Origin: Deltaproteobacteria bacterium
GTDB taxonomy: Bacteria; Desulfobacterota; Desulfobulbia; Desulfobulbales; BM004
Assembly: GCA_019312695.1 (NCBI GenBank)
Contig: JAFDCT010000178.1
Location: 1 to 6,671, forward strand
Length of the DNA: 6,671 nucleotides
Reading direction: 5' to 3'
Positions 1 to 5,842 of the stretch are shown here, piece after piece. Both the position numbers and the translations under genes were made by a program. The notes under the pieces were generated by a model. The model searched no databases and was not told the origin of the DNA. It saw only the letters and a list, made by a program, of their open reading frames with translations. The stretch's first letter is position 1, and every line of letters starts with the position of its first letter.

Positions 1-258
1 CATAGGCACCATGGCAAACTGGGTCGAAGCACCACCCTGTAGAAAGAGAACCTTATAATTCTCAGGAATGCCCAGCAACTCACGCAGAAGTGCTTCACAC
101 TCGTCAACTACCTGAGTGAATTCTTTGCTGCGGTGGCTCATTTCAATGAGCCCGATTCCTTTGTCATTGAAGTTGACGATATCCTTTGCGGCCTGGACCA
201 GCACCTCATATGGCAGGGTGGCAGGACCAGGGCTGAAATTATAGATTCGATCTGGCAT
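1..258 (-). CDS. serC: Phosphoserine aminotransferase SerC, N-terminal 86 residues (cut by window edge)
   Basis: SerC is a cytoplasmic PLP enzyme that transfers an amino group from glutamate to 3-phosphohydroxypyruvate, the second step of serine synthesis; it often also serves pyridoxal phosphate synthesis. My translation starts MPDRIYNFSPGPATLP, matching the conserved SerC N-terminus (NFSPGPATLP at residues 7-16). It continues with EMSHRSKEF at about 39-47 and FLQGGASTQFAMVPM at about 72-86, the family's glycine-rich segment near the cofactor phosphate. The frame is open to the left edge, so about three quarters of a normal protein of roughly 360 residues lies outside, including the PLP lysine. 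The start is fixed by a GGAGG 9 nt upstream. The gene follows trmL on the same strand after 82 nt that contain a possible promoter of its own. Identification is secure. Confidence 0.95.
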   Translation of the reverse strand, partial: MPDRIYNFSPGPATLPYEVLVQAAKDIVNFNDKGIGLIEMSHRSKEFTQVVDECEALLRELLGIPENYKVLFLQGGASTQFAMVPM

Positions 259-267
259 GAGATATTT

Positions 268-272
268 CCTCC
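268..272 (-). promoter_or_regulatory. Shine-Dalgarno sequence of serC
   Basis: Read on the minus strand this is GGAGG, 9 nt before the serC ATG. It is the only textbook ribosome binding site in front of a full-length gene start in this window, and it decides the serC start. Confidence 0.85.
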
Positions 273-286
273 AAAATAAAAATTTA

Positions 287-315
287 ATGTATGATCCAGG
301 AAAAATTTTTAGCAA
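287..315 (-). promoter_or_regulatory. Candidate sigma-70-type promoter for serC
   Basis: On the minus strand TTGCTA (315-310) and ATACAT (292-287) are separated by 17 nt. This would place transcription start near 280 and leave a leader of about 20 nt that includes the GGAGG. The match to TTGACA/TATAAT is moderate and the region is AT-rich, so chance is possible. The location, in the only sizeable gap of the minus-strand block, supports it. Confidence 0.3.
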
Positions 316-330
316 CCGAAAAGATACGTT

Positions 331-358
331 CAACAGCAGGCTACCATAATGCCTGTTG
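331..358 (-). terminator. Weak hairpin at the trmL stop codon, possible terminator
   Basis: On the minus strand, CAACAGGC (358-351) can pair with GCCTG (341-337) plus TTG (333-331), leaving a CTG bulge and a loop of about 9 nt. CAACAG/CTGTTG is an alternative pairing. The structure spans the trmL stop codon. It is followed by only a short T-rich stretch (TATCTTTT), so it is at best a weak Rho-independent terminator and may only be an RNA 3'-end or processing structure between trmL and serC. Confidence 0.25.
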
Positions 359-811
359 ACGCAGGGCCTCGTAAAGTACGATACCGGCGGCATTGGCAAG
401 ATTAAGACTTCTTATGTTGCGATTGCTCATGGGTATTGTATAACAGCGGTCTTTATACAGCTTAATGACCTCTTCTGGCAAGCCCTTCGTCTCCTTGCCG
501 AAAATAAGGAAATCGCCCGGCTTAAACTCTGCTCTGGTGTAAGGATTACCAATCTTTTTCGTAAAAAAGTAAAGTTTTCTTTCATCCTGGGCTGACAGGA
601 AAGCATCGAAATTTTCCCAGTAAATTATTGTTACATGTTCCCAGTAATCAAGGCCTGCACGCTTGAGATGCTTGTCTTCAGTACTGAAGCCAAGTGGTTT
701 TACAAGGTGAAGTACCGTATCGGTTGCGCCACAAAGCCTAGCAATGGCACCTGTATTCGGGGGGATTTCCGGCTCTACCAGTACTATATTGAAAGAAGGA
801 AAGGTGAACAT
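341..811 (-). CDS. trmL: tRNA (cytidine/uridine-34 2'-O)-methyltransferase TrmL
   Basis: TrmL is a SPOUT-class, SAM-dependent enzyme that methylates the 2'-OH of wobble nucleotide 34 in tRNA-Leu (CAA and UAA anticodons in E. coli). The 156 residues match the family's usual length of 150-160. All three SPOUT motifs are visible: EPEIPPNTGAIAR at 13-25, IFGKETKGLP at 103-112, and IPMSNRNIRSLNLANAA at 126-142, the last two forming the knotted SAM pocket. RAGLDYWE at 51-58 is also typical of TrmL. The start is certain because the codon just before the ATG is a TAG in the same frame. No Shine-Dalgarno is visible (TTTCCTTTAG precedes the ATG). The upstream peptidase stop lies only 10 nt away, so translation is probably coupled. 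In E. coli TrmL prefers tRNA already carrying isopentenyl-A37, the product of MiaA, whose gene lies at the other end of this window. Confidence 0.95.
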   Translation of the reverse strand: MFTFPSFNIVLVEPEIPPNTGAIARLCGATDTVLHLVKPLGFSTEDKHLKRAGLDYWEHVTIIYWENFDAFLSAQDERKLYFFTKKIGNPYTRAEFKPGDFLIFGKETKGLPEEVIKLYKDRCYTIPMSNRNIRSLNLANAAGIVLYEALRQQALW

Positions 812-821
812 CTAAAGGAAA

Positions 822-2177
822 TTACAGGAAACTGAACCCGTTTTTTTCTGACAGGATAATGTTTTTAACCTGGAGGATTTTTTTACTGGTTTCTCTATTA
901 AAAAGAGCAGCGGTCTGGTCACGTGTTTTAAGGAAAAACTCTAACTCTTCATTCTGCAGCACCGTTTTTGCTTTAAACTTAATACCGAATGGATTTCGGA
1001 AAACACCGTTATACTGAATACGGTAATCCAGGTGCGGTCCTGTTGATATGCCTGTGGAACCGACATAACCGATAACATCTTTCTGGGAGACAGAACTGCC
1101 GATTCTTAATCCTTTTTTATAGCCGTTCAGATGCCCATAGTATGTTTTATATCCTCCGTTATGCCGCAGGATGATTGTTTTGCCAAACCCGCCTTTTCTG
1201 CCGATATATTCTACTTTGCCCTCTGCAGTTGCCAAGACCGGTGTACCCAGTGGAGCAGCAAGGTCAACCCCGAGATGGGGCCGCACCACGCCATCTACAG
1301 GATGCTTACGCCTTGTGGTGAAACGTGAAGTTACCCGGCCAAAAGGGATTGGCGAGCGGATGAACCATGTTCCAAGCGCTTCGCCGTTTATATCAAAATA
1401 ACCGGACGGGGTATATTCAGAAGCATAATGATAGCCTTCATATTTGACATTTTTTTTCTGGTAGAGGGCCATGAGAATTTTTCCATAGCCGACAAATACG
1501 TCATCTTTATAATATTTTTCAGCCATTAAGGAGAATTTATCACCGGCTTGCGTTTCCGTATTGAAATCAATCTTGGAGGCAAATATATCAGCATACGCAT
1601 GAATGAGTTTGGGGGCTTCACCGAGGGCTGAAAATGCAGCGTAGAGCGAGGATTCAATAACACCGGATATTCTTTCGACTCTGTATTCAAGTGAAATAGC
1701 CTGTCTGCTGGCCAGATACGAACCATCTTCATTTCTTTCAAGAATATGGGTATCAAGCGGACCGGAAGTATAGATTGCCTGAGTTATGGATTCTTCCTGG
1801 TCCAGGAAGACGGTGAAACGGTCGCCCGGTTGCAGCTCCCTGAAATCGAGAGTTTTATCAAAACCGTTAATGATGCAGAACCTTGCAGAATCTGTAATAT
1901 TGAGTCGTTTCAATGCCTGATCGAGACTTTCTCCTCTTTTTATCTCACCGGAAATTTCTGTAAATGTGGTCGCCGGTTTTTCGAGAATGGTTTGTGCAAG
2001 AGTTTCCGGAATAGGCTTGTCAGTGACAGCAAGATTCCGTTCATGGGTATTTGCAGCAATAGGTGTCGCAATGGCTTTTTCATTAAACTCCCCATGGGCT
2101 GAGAGTAATAACAAAACAACTGCTATCCAGAATGACACACAGACAAATAGGCTTGTTAGGATTCTGCCTTTTTTCAT
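822..2177 (-). CDS. Membrane-anchored M23 (LytM/MepM-type) peptidoglycan endopeptidase
   Basis: This is a probable periplasmic zinc endopeptidase that cuts peptide cross-links in peptidoglycan so that the wall can grow or divide. The 451 residues show, in order: a basic start (MKKGR) with a hydrophobic segment at about 8-27, either an uncleaved anchor or a signal peptide; an OapA/LysM-like module at about 75-125 (GEIKRGESLDQAL, LQPGDRF); a Csd3/MepM-type second domain at about 165-270; and the M23 domain at about 297-400. Metal and active-site candidates are H301 and D305 (HLGVD), H349 (YGHLNG) and H382. The usual HxH motif reads HLD here, so D384 stands in for the normal third zinc ligand. 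No Shine-Dalgarno is clear before the ATG, but an in-frame stop two codons upstream rules out a longer protein. trmL follows after 10 nt. The family call is firm; the exact bond cleaved is not known. It could be annotated mepM-like. Confidence 0.9.
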   Translation of the reverse strand: MKKGRILTSLFVCVSFWIAVVLLLLSAHGEFNEKAIATPIAANTHERNLAVTDKPIPETLAQTILEKPATTFTEISGEIKRGESLDQALKRLNITDSARFCIINGFDKTLDFRELQPGDRFTVFLDQEESITQAIYTSGPLDTHILERNEDGSYLASRQAISLEYRVERISGVIESSLYAAFSALGEAPKLIHAYADIFASKIDFNTETQAGDKFSLMAEKYYKDDVFVGYGKILMALYQKKNVKYEGYHYASEYTPSGYFDINGEALGTWFIRSPIPFGRVTSRFTTRRKHPVDGVVRPHLGVDLAAPLGTPVLATAEGKVEYIGRKGGFGKTIILRHNGGYKTYYGHLNGYKKGLRIGSSVSQKDVIGYVGSTGISTGPHLDYRIQYNGVFRNPFGIKFKAKTVLQNEELEFFLKTRDQTAALFNRETSKKILQVKNIILSEKNGFSFL

Positions 2178-2248
2178 AGTTTAATGGTGATTAGAGTATG
2201 ACAAGATATTGAGGAGATTCAGTGAAAAATTGTTATTTTTAGCAATAG

Positions 2249-2263
2249 TTGAATTGTATTCAA
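2249..2263. repeat. Perfect 6-3-6 inverted repeat, possible operator
   Basis: TTGAAT-TGT-ATTCAA is a perfect dyad with a 3-nt centre. It lies 9 bp upstream of the plus-strand -35 candidate and downstream of the minus-strand -10 candidate, where a repressor or activator could influence either gene. AT-rich DNA gives such dyads by chance, and no regulator family is recognised from it. Confidence 0.3.
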
Positions 2264-2272
2264 AGGTTCTTT

Positions 2273-2300
2273 TTGGATGGAAATATACAAGATTTATATT
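2273..2300 (+). promoter_or_regulatory. Candidate sigma-70-type promoter for the lysC operon
   Basis: TTGGAT (2273-2278) and TATATT (2295-2300) are 16 nt apart; TATTAT at 2297-2302 gives an alternative spacing of 18. Transcription would start near 2307 and leave a leader of about 95 nt before lysC. The match is reasonable but the region is so AT-rich that chance matches are expected. If this promoter is the real one, the mini-ORF at 2277-2306 would not be in the transcript. Confidence 0.3.
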
Positions 2301-2306
2301 ATATAG
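2277..2306 (+). CDS. Possible Ile-rich leader peptide upstream of lysC-cimA (speculative)
   Basis: ATG at 2277 opens a 9-codon frame, MEIYKIYII, ending at TAG 2304-2306. Four of nine residues are isoleucine, two of them directly before the stop. AAAGG at 2262-2266 lies 10 nt upstream as a possible ribosome binding site. The stop codon touches the left arm of a hairpin that ends in a T-run (2305-2336). This layout resembles an amino-acid leader peptide, and cimA in the downstream operon makes an isoleucine precursor. Against it: AT-rich DNA naturally encodes Ile, Tyr and Lys, the hairpin is weak, and a promoter upstream of about 2260 would be required. Confidence 0.15.
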   Translation: MEIYKIYII

Positions 2307-2336
2307 CAACCAAAACGGAAACGGTGTTGCTTTTTT
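2305..2336 (+). terminator. Weak hairpin plus T-run in the lysC leader, possible attenuator
   Basis: AGCAAC (2305-2310) can pair with GTTGCT (2326-2331) around a 15-nt loop, followed directly by T at 2332-2336. A competing small hairpin pairs TTGC (2327-2330) with GCAA (2338-2341). Six base pairs and a large loop make a poor terminator alone. The mutually exclusive pairings and the position between a promoter region and lysC are why it is listed. Confidence 0.2.
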
Positions 2337-2404
2337 GGCAATAAAGTTTACATTGTTAATTTTTATAATTTCACACTTTAATATCATACTGAGTTTTTAC
2401 AACG

Positions 2405-3631
2405 ATGGCAGTAATCGTACAAAAATATGGTGGCACTTCGGTTAGCAATCCTGAAAAGATAAAAGCCGTTGCAGAAAGGGTTCTTGGTTACAGCCGCCAG
2501 GGCCATGACATGGTGGTTGTCCTCTCAGCCATGTCAGGTGAAACCGACCGTCTAATCTCCCTTGCAAATAGTATGCAAGATCAACCAGATACCCGTGAAA
2601 TGGATGTTCTTATCTCCACCGGTGAACAGGTGACAATTTCTCTTTTCGCCATGGCGGTTAAAGCTGCGGGATTTGACGCCATATCTTTTTTAGGTGACCA
2701 GGTAAAAATACACACGAGCAGTCTGCACACCAAGGCAAGAATCGAAGCTATTGATACGGAAAAGATCAAGTCTCACCTGAAGCAGGGAAAAATTGTTGTT
2801 GTCGCTGGTTTTCAGGGTGTGGATGAAACAGGTGATATCACGACTCTGGGACGGGGTGGTTCAGACACAACTGCTGTTGCACTGGCAGCAGCTCTCAAAG
2901 CTGACCAGTGTGAAATTTTCACCGATGTAGAGGGAGTATATACGACTGATCCCAATATCTGTTCTTCAGCCCGCAAGATTGAGCGTATCTCCTATGATGA
3001 AATGCTGGAGTTGGCCAGCCTGGGTGCCAAGGTGTTGGATATACGTTCTGTTGGCTTAGCAAAACGCTATAAAGTTCCACTGCATGTTCGTTCAACTTTT
3101 GTTGCAACTGAGGGAACATGGGTGGTTGAGGAGGATAAAGAAATGGAATCCATGTTGGTTTCAGGGGTTACTTACAACAAAAACGAGGCCCGGCTTACCA
3201 TATCCAGAGTCCCGGATAAACCCGGCATAGCTTCAAAAATTTTCATGCCCATTTCAGATGCCGGTATTGTGATTGATATGATCATCCAGAATACGAGGGC
3301 AGGGGACTTGACCGATATGACCTTTACAGTACCGCGCACCGATTATAAAAAAGCCCTGGAGATACTCAGAAAAGTTGCTGTTGATATAGGTGCTGAAGAT
3401 GTGAGCAGTGCTGACAATATTGCCAAGGTTTCGATTGTGGGAGTGGGTATGCGTAATCATTCCGGTATTGCATCCACCATGTTCCATGTCCTGGCAAATG
3501 AGGGTATTAACATTATGATGATCAGCACATCCGAAATAAAGGTTTCGTGTGTTATTGAGGAAAAATACACTGAACTGGCAGTCAGGGCGCTACATGATGC
3601 ATTTGCACTGGACAATAAGGATATACCGTAA
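2405..3631 (+). CDS. lysC: Aspartate kinase LysC (ACT-domain, Lys/Thr-regulated type)
   Basis: Aspartokinase phosphorylates L-aspartate to 4-aspartyl phosphate, the committed step to lysine, threonine and methionine. The 408 residues equal the usual length of monofunctional enzymes. Visible are KYGGTSV at 7-13 (catalytic Lys, nucleotide site), STGEQV at 71-76, GRGGSDTTAV at 149-158 and FTDVEGVYTTDP at 172-183 in the amino-acid kinase domain. Two ACT domains follow, at about 262-340 (PDKPGIASKIF) and 341-408 (HSGIASTMFHVLANEGINI). These normally bind lysine and/or threonine for feedback inhibition; the actual effector cannot be read here. MAVIVQKYGG is the standard family N-terminus, so the ATG is well placed, although only a weak GAG lies upstream. 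A strong internal ribosome binding site before Met247 suggests that a separate beta subunit is also made. cimA follows after 20 nt. Confidence 0.95.
   Translation: MAVIVQKYGGTSVSNPEKIKAVAERVLGYSRQGHDMVVVLSAMSGETDRLISLANSMQDQPDTREMDVLISTGEQVTISLFAMAVKAAGFDAISFLGDQVKIHTSSLHTKARIEAIDTEKIKSHLKQGKIVVVAGFQGVDETGDITTLGRGGSDTTAVALAAALKADQCEIFTDVEGVYTTDPNICSSARKIERISYDEMLELASLGAKVLDIRSVGLAKRYKVPLHVRSTFVATEGTWVVEEDKEMESMLVSGVTYNKNEARLTISRVPDKPGIASKIFMPISDAGIVIDMIIQNTRAGDLTDMTFTVPRTDYKKALEILRKVAVDIGAEDVSSADNIAKVSIVGVGMRNHSGIASTMFHVLANEGINIMMISTSEIKVSCVIEEKYTELAVRALHDAFALDNKDIP
3128..3134 (+). promoter_or_regulatory. Internal Shine-Dalgarno inside lysC
   Basis: GAGGAGG sits 8 nt before the in-frame ATG of codon 247. 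It matches the anti-Shine-Dalgarno core better than anything in front of the full-length lysC start. It overlaps codons for Glu-Glu-Asp (242-244), so the sequence is partly dictated by the protein. Confidence 0.6.
3143..3631 (+). CDS. lysC: Probable aspartokinase beta subunit from an internal in-frame start of lysC
   Basis: Starting at Met247 this frame encodes 162 residues made up of just the two ACT regulatory domains. In Bacillus and Corynebacterium aspartokinases a second start at nearly the same codon (about 245-250) yields a beta subunit of about 160-170 residues that joins the full-length alpha chain in an alpha2beta2 enzyme and carries the effector sites. Here the start falls in the hydrophilic linker VEEDKE between the kinase and the first ACT domain, and GAGGAGG precedes it at ideal distance. 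Met250 is a possible alternative three codons later. The sequence layout is directly visible; that the product is actually made is inference. Confidence 0.5.
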   Translation: MESMLVSGVTYNKNEARLTISRVPDKPGIASKIFMPISDAGIVIDMIIQNTRAGDLTDMTFTVPRTDYKKALEILRKVAVDIGAEDVSSADNIAKVSIVGVGMRNHSGIASTMFHVLANEGINIMMISTSEIKVSCVIEEKYTELAVRALHDAFALDNKDIP

Positions 3632-3651
3632 CAACAAAAAACAAAAAAACT

Positions 3652-5250
3652 ATGAATCACAGAGTAGATATATACGATACGACATTGCGCGATGGTACCC
3701 AGGCAGAGAACTTTAATCTCTCGGTTGAGGATAGAGTCCGCATCTGCCTGAAACTGGATGAGCTTGGAATAGATTATATTGAAGGTGGCTGGCCGGGTTC
3801 AAACCCAAGTGCAGTAGAATTTTTCCAGGTCATACAGAATCACAGCCTGAAGCATGCTAAAATTACCGCTTTTGGCTCAACCAGGAATTTTAACAGGCCC
3901 GCGGACCAGGATCCAAATCTGCAGGCGTTGATTGCTGCAAAGACACCCGGTATAACTATTTTCGGTAAAACTTGGGATGTGCATGTCAGGGACGCCCTGC
4001 GTATCTCACTTGCTGATAATCTCACGATCATTGTTGAATCCCTGCAGTACCTCAAACCCCATGTTGAGCATCTTTTTTATGATGCAGAGCATTTTTTTGA
4101 TGGTTTTAAACAGAACACTGAATATGCTCTGGCAACCCTTGATAAAGCTGTAGAAGGAGGTGCCGAATGTCTGGTGCTTTGTGATACAAACGGTGGCACC
4201 CTGCCAAATGAGATACCGGCAATAATCGAAGCTGTCAATAAACATCTTACCGGCAAGGGATATTCCATCCCCCTTGGTATTCATGCCCACAATGATTCTG
4301 AAACAGCTGTAGGTAACTCCCTGGTTGCCGTTTCGCTGGGTATTTCCCACGTACAGGGTACCATGAACGGGTTTGGTGAGCGGTGTGGTAATGCCAATCT
4401 GACCTCAATTATTCCCGGTCTGGCCATCAAGATGAAGTGCTCCTTCAAGGCTGCAGAGCGACTGGAGCGTTTATACGAGACTGCCAGATTTGTAAACGAA
4501 CTCGCCAACCTGCCTCATAATAAATATCAACCGTATGTTGGCAGATCTGCCTTTGCCCACAAGGGCGGAGTGCATGTCCAGGCAGTAGAACGAAATCCTA
4601 TCACTTATGAACACATTGAACCTGAAAAGGTGGGCAACGTCAGGCGAATCCTCATTTCCGATCAGTCTGGTAAAAGCAATGTCCTGCACAAGGCAAAAAA
4701 GTTCGGCCTCAACCTGGACAGCAAAGATCCTGTAGTCAGTGAAATTGTCACAGAACTCAAAGACCTTGAAAACCAGGGGTTTCAATATGAAGGAGCTGAG
4801 GCCTCATTCGAGCTTCTGATGCGCAGGGCACTGGGCACGCGGCGTCATTACTTTGATCTTAAAGGTTTCAGAGTCATCAGCCAGAAAACCAGTATGAACG
4901 AGCCTTCCCAGGATGAAGCAACCATCCGTATTGTGGTGGAAGGTGCGGGTGAGGTACATACTGCCGCCCTTGGTGATGGACCGGTAAATGCCCTTGACAA
5001 GGCCTTGCGTAAAGCCTTGAAGCGTTTCTATCCAAAACTCAATGACATGGAACTTTCAGATTACAAAGTCAGGGTTCTTGCCGGTGAACACGGTACTGGA
5101 GCCCAGGTGAGAGTTCTTATCCAGTCACGTGACCAGGAATCTGAATGGGGTACAGTTGGGGTTTCCCATGATATCCTTGAAGCCAGCTGGCAGGCACTGG
5201 TTGATTCCATTACTTACAAACTTATGAAGGATGAAAAAAAACAGGTCTGA
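3652..5250 (+). CDS. cimA: (R)-citramalate synthase CimA
   Basis: CimA condenses pyruvate with acetyl-CoA to (R)-citramalate, which LeuCDB then turn into 2-oxobutyrate, giving isoleucine without threonine deaminase. The 532 residues match the long CimA type. The DRE-TIM barrel shows DTTLRDGTQ at 9-17 (R13 catalytic, D14 metal ligand), GIHAHNDSETAVGNSL at 209-224 (H211 and H213 metal ligands) and GTMNGFGERCGNANL at 236-250. HKGGVHVQA at 303-311 belongs to the accessory region after the barrel, and a LeuA-type regulatory dimer domain fills about 395-525, where isoleucine commonly inhibits. EGGWPGSNP at 44-52 fits CimA rather than 2-isopropylmalate or homocitrate synthase. It starts 20 nt after lysC in an A-rich leader with no Shine-Dalgarno, and its last 20 nt overlap the next gene. 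Confidence in citramalate over isopropylmalate synthase is high but rests on motifs only. Confidence 0.93.
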   Translation: MNHRVDIYDTTLRDGTQAENFNLSVEDRVRICLKLDELGIDYIEGGWPGSNPSAVEFFQVIQNHSLKHAKITAFGSTRNFNRPADQDPNLQALIAAKTPGITIFGKTWDVHVRDALRISLADNLTIIVESLQYLKPHVEHLFYDAEHFFDGFKQNTEYALATLDKAVEGGAECLVLCDTNGGTLPNEIPAIIEAVNKHLTGKGYSIPLGIHAHNDSETAVGNSLVAVSLGISHVQGTMNGFGERCGNANLTSIIPGLAIKMKCSFKAAERLERLYETARFVNELANLPHNKYQPYVGRSAFAHKGGVHVQAVERNPITYEHIEPEKVGNVRRILISDQSGKSNVLHKAKKFGLNLDSKDPVVSEIVTELKDLENQGFQYEGAEASFELLMRRALGTRRHYFDLKGFRVISQKTSMNEPSQDEATIRIVVEGAGEVHTAALGDGPVNALDKALRKALKRFYPKLNDMELSDYKVRVLAGEHGTGAQVRVLIQSRDQESEWGTVGVSHDILEASWQALVDSITYKLMKDEKKQV

Positions 5251-5827
5251 GGAAAAGAACTCTTTCAGTGCAGAAGAACAGGCACTTAATAAGAGTTCGT
5301 CAGAAAATATCCTGGTTTTTCTGGTCATAGCCACTATACTTCTTGCAGTAAACATTTTTTATCACAGCCATCATTTTCTTCAGCAAAAAGTCTTTTCTGT
5401 ACCACAAAAAGATGTATTCCCCAATTATGTCTGGTTTACAGGGTCTTCTGAAATTACTGAAGGCCTCTATCAGTTTAGCCCAGGACAGCTGAAAAAGCGT
5501 CTCCCGGAGATACATGCACTGCTTCTAGACACATCTCCATCCAAAACAAATCCTCTGCTGTCTGCAGTTATTTTTGATCCTGCGAAACTTCGAATTATCG
5601 CTTTGCCGCCAAATGTGGCGAATATTTTTTTTCAGCCAATACCAATAAATCGCGCCGATAAAACCGTTTTAACTTCCCTGCCGGGCATAGGGCCGGTATT
5701 GGCTGAAAAAATCGTCGAGAGAAGAAAACAACACGGTCCTTTCAGGTCAAAGGCTGATCTCATGCACGTTACAGGGATAGGCCCGAAAAAGTTTGGCGCA
5801 CTGGTTGAACATATTACCATTGACTAG
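5231..5827 (+). CDS. Membrane-anchored ComEA-like helix-hairpin-helix protein
   Basis: This 198-residue protein has a hydrophilic N-terminus, one membrane helix at about 26-44 (ILVFLVIATILLAVNIFY), a middle region at about 60-135 and a C-terminal ComEA-type double helix-hairpin-helix domain at about 139-198. The hairpin signatures are LPGIGPVLAEKIV (150-162), GPF at 169-171 and VTGIGPKKFGAL (180-191). Such domains bind DNA without sequence preference; in competent bacteria ComEA holds incoming DNA outside the cytoplasmic membrane. A DNA-uptake role is possible, but no other competence gene is present here. The middle part contains WFTGSSEITEGLYQF, faintly like the start of an SLBB domain as in longer ComEA proteins; this is uncertain. 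The ATG overlaps cimA by 20 nt, with AAGG abutting it, so translation is probably coupled. No better in-frame start is visible before the membrane helix. miaA follows after 15 nt. Confidence 0.8.
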   Translation: MKKNRSEEKNSFSAEEQALNKSSSENILVFLVIATILLAVNIFYHSHHFLQQKVFSVPQKDVFPNYVWFTGSSEITEGLYQFSPGQLKKRLPEIHALLLDTSPSKTNPLLSAVIFDPAKLRIIALPPNVANIFFQPIPINRADKTVLTSLPGIGPVLAEKIVERRKQHGPFRSKADLMHVTGIGPKKFGALVEHITID

Positions 5828-5842
5828 CCTGCCGGTAATTCT

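Larger units (their letters stand above)
2178..2404. other. AT-rich divergent intergenic region between the M23 peptidase and lysC
   Basis: These 227 bases separate the two divergent blocks and must hold the promoters of both unless transcription enters from outside. Open frames on both strands here encode only low-complexity Ile/Phe/Asn-rich peptides with no family resemblance, so I do not call genes of normal size. Items listed separately within it: an inverted repeat, one promoter candidate per strand, an Ile-rich mini-ORF and a hairpin with a T-run. Confidence 0.8.

Noticed and set aside
301..310. AAAAATTTTT palindrome between trmL and serC as a terminator stem
   Set aside because: A/T pairs only with no loop cannot form a stable hairpin; more likely part of an AT-rich promoter spacer.
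356..835. Plus-strand open frames opposite trmL
   Set aside because: They are antisense to a fully recognisable gene with all family motifs, and their translations show no domain.
2300..2404. Lysine riboswitch in the lysC leader
   Set aside because: Known lysine riboswitches are about 170 nt or more with a five-helix junction. The space and pairing here are insufficient and no conserved core is visible.
2181..2445. Open frames on both strands of the intergenic region (about 68-78 codons)
   Set aside because: They encode low-complexity Ile/Phe/Asn-rich peptides as expected of AT-rich non-coding DNA. The plus-strand one overlaps the lysC start in another frame and the minus-strand one ends just before the M23 ATG. 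Neither resembles a family.
3632..3651. Promoter or terminator between lysC and cimA
   Set aside because: The 20-nt gap is A-rich with no dyad and no room for promoter elements; the two genes are most simply co-transcribed.
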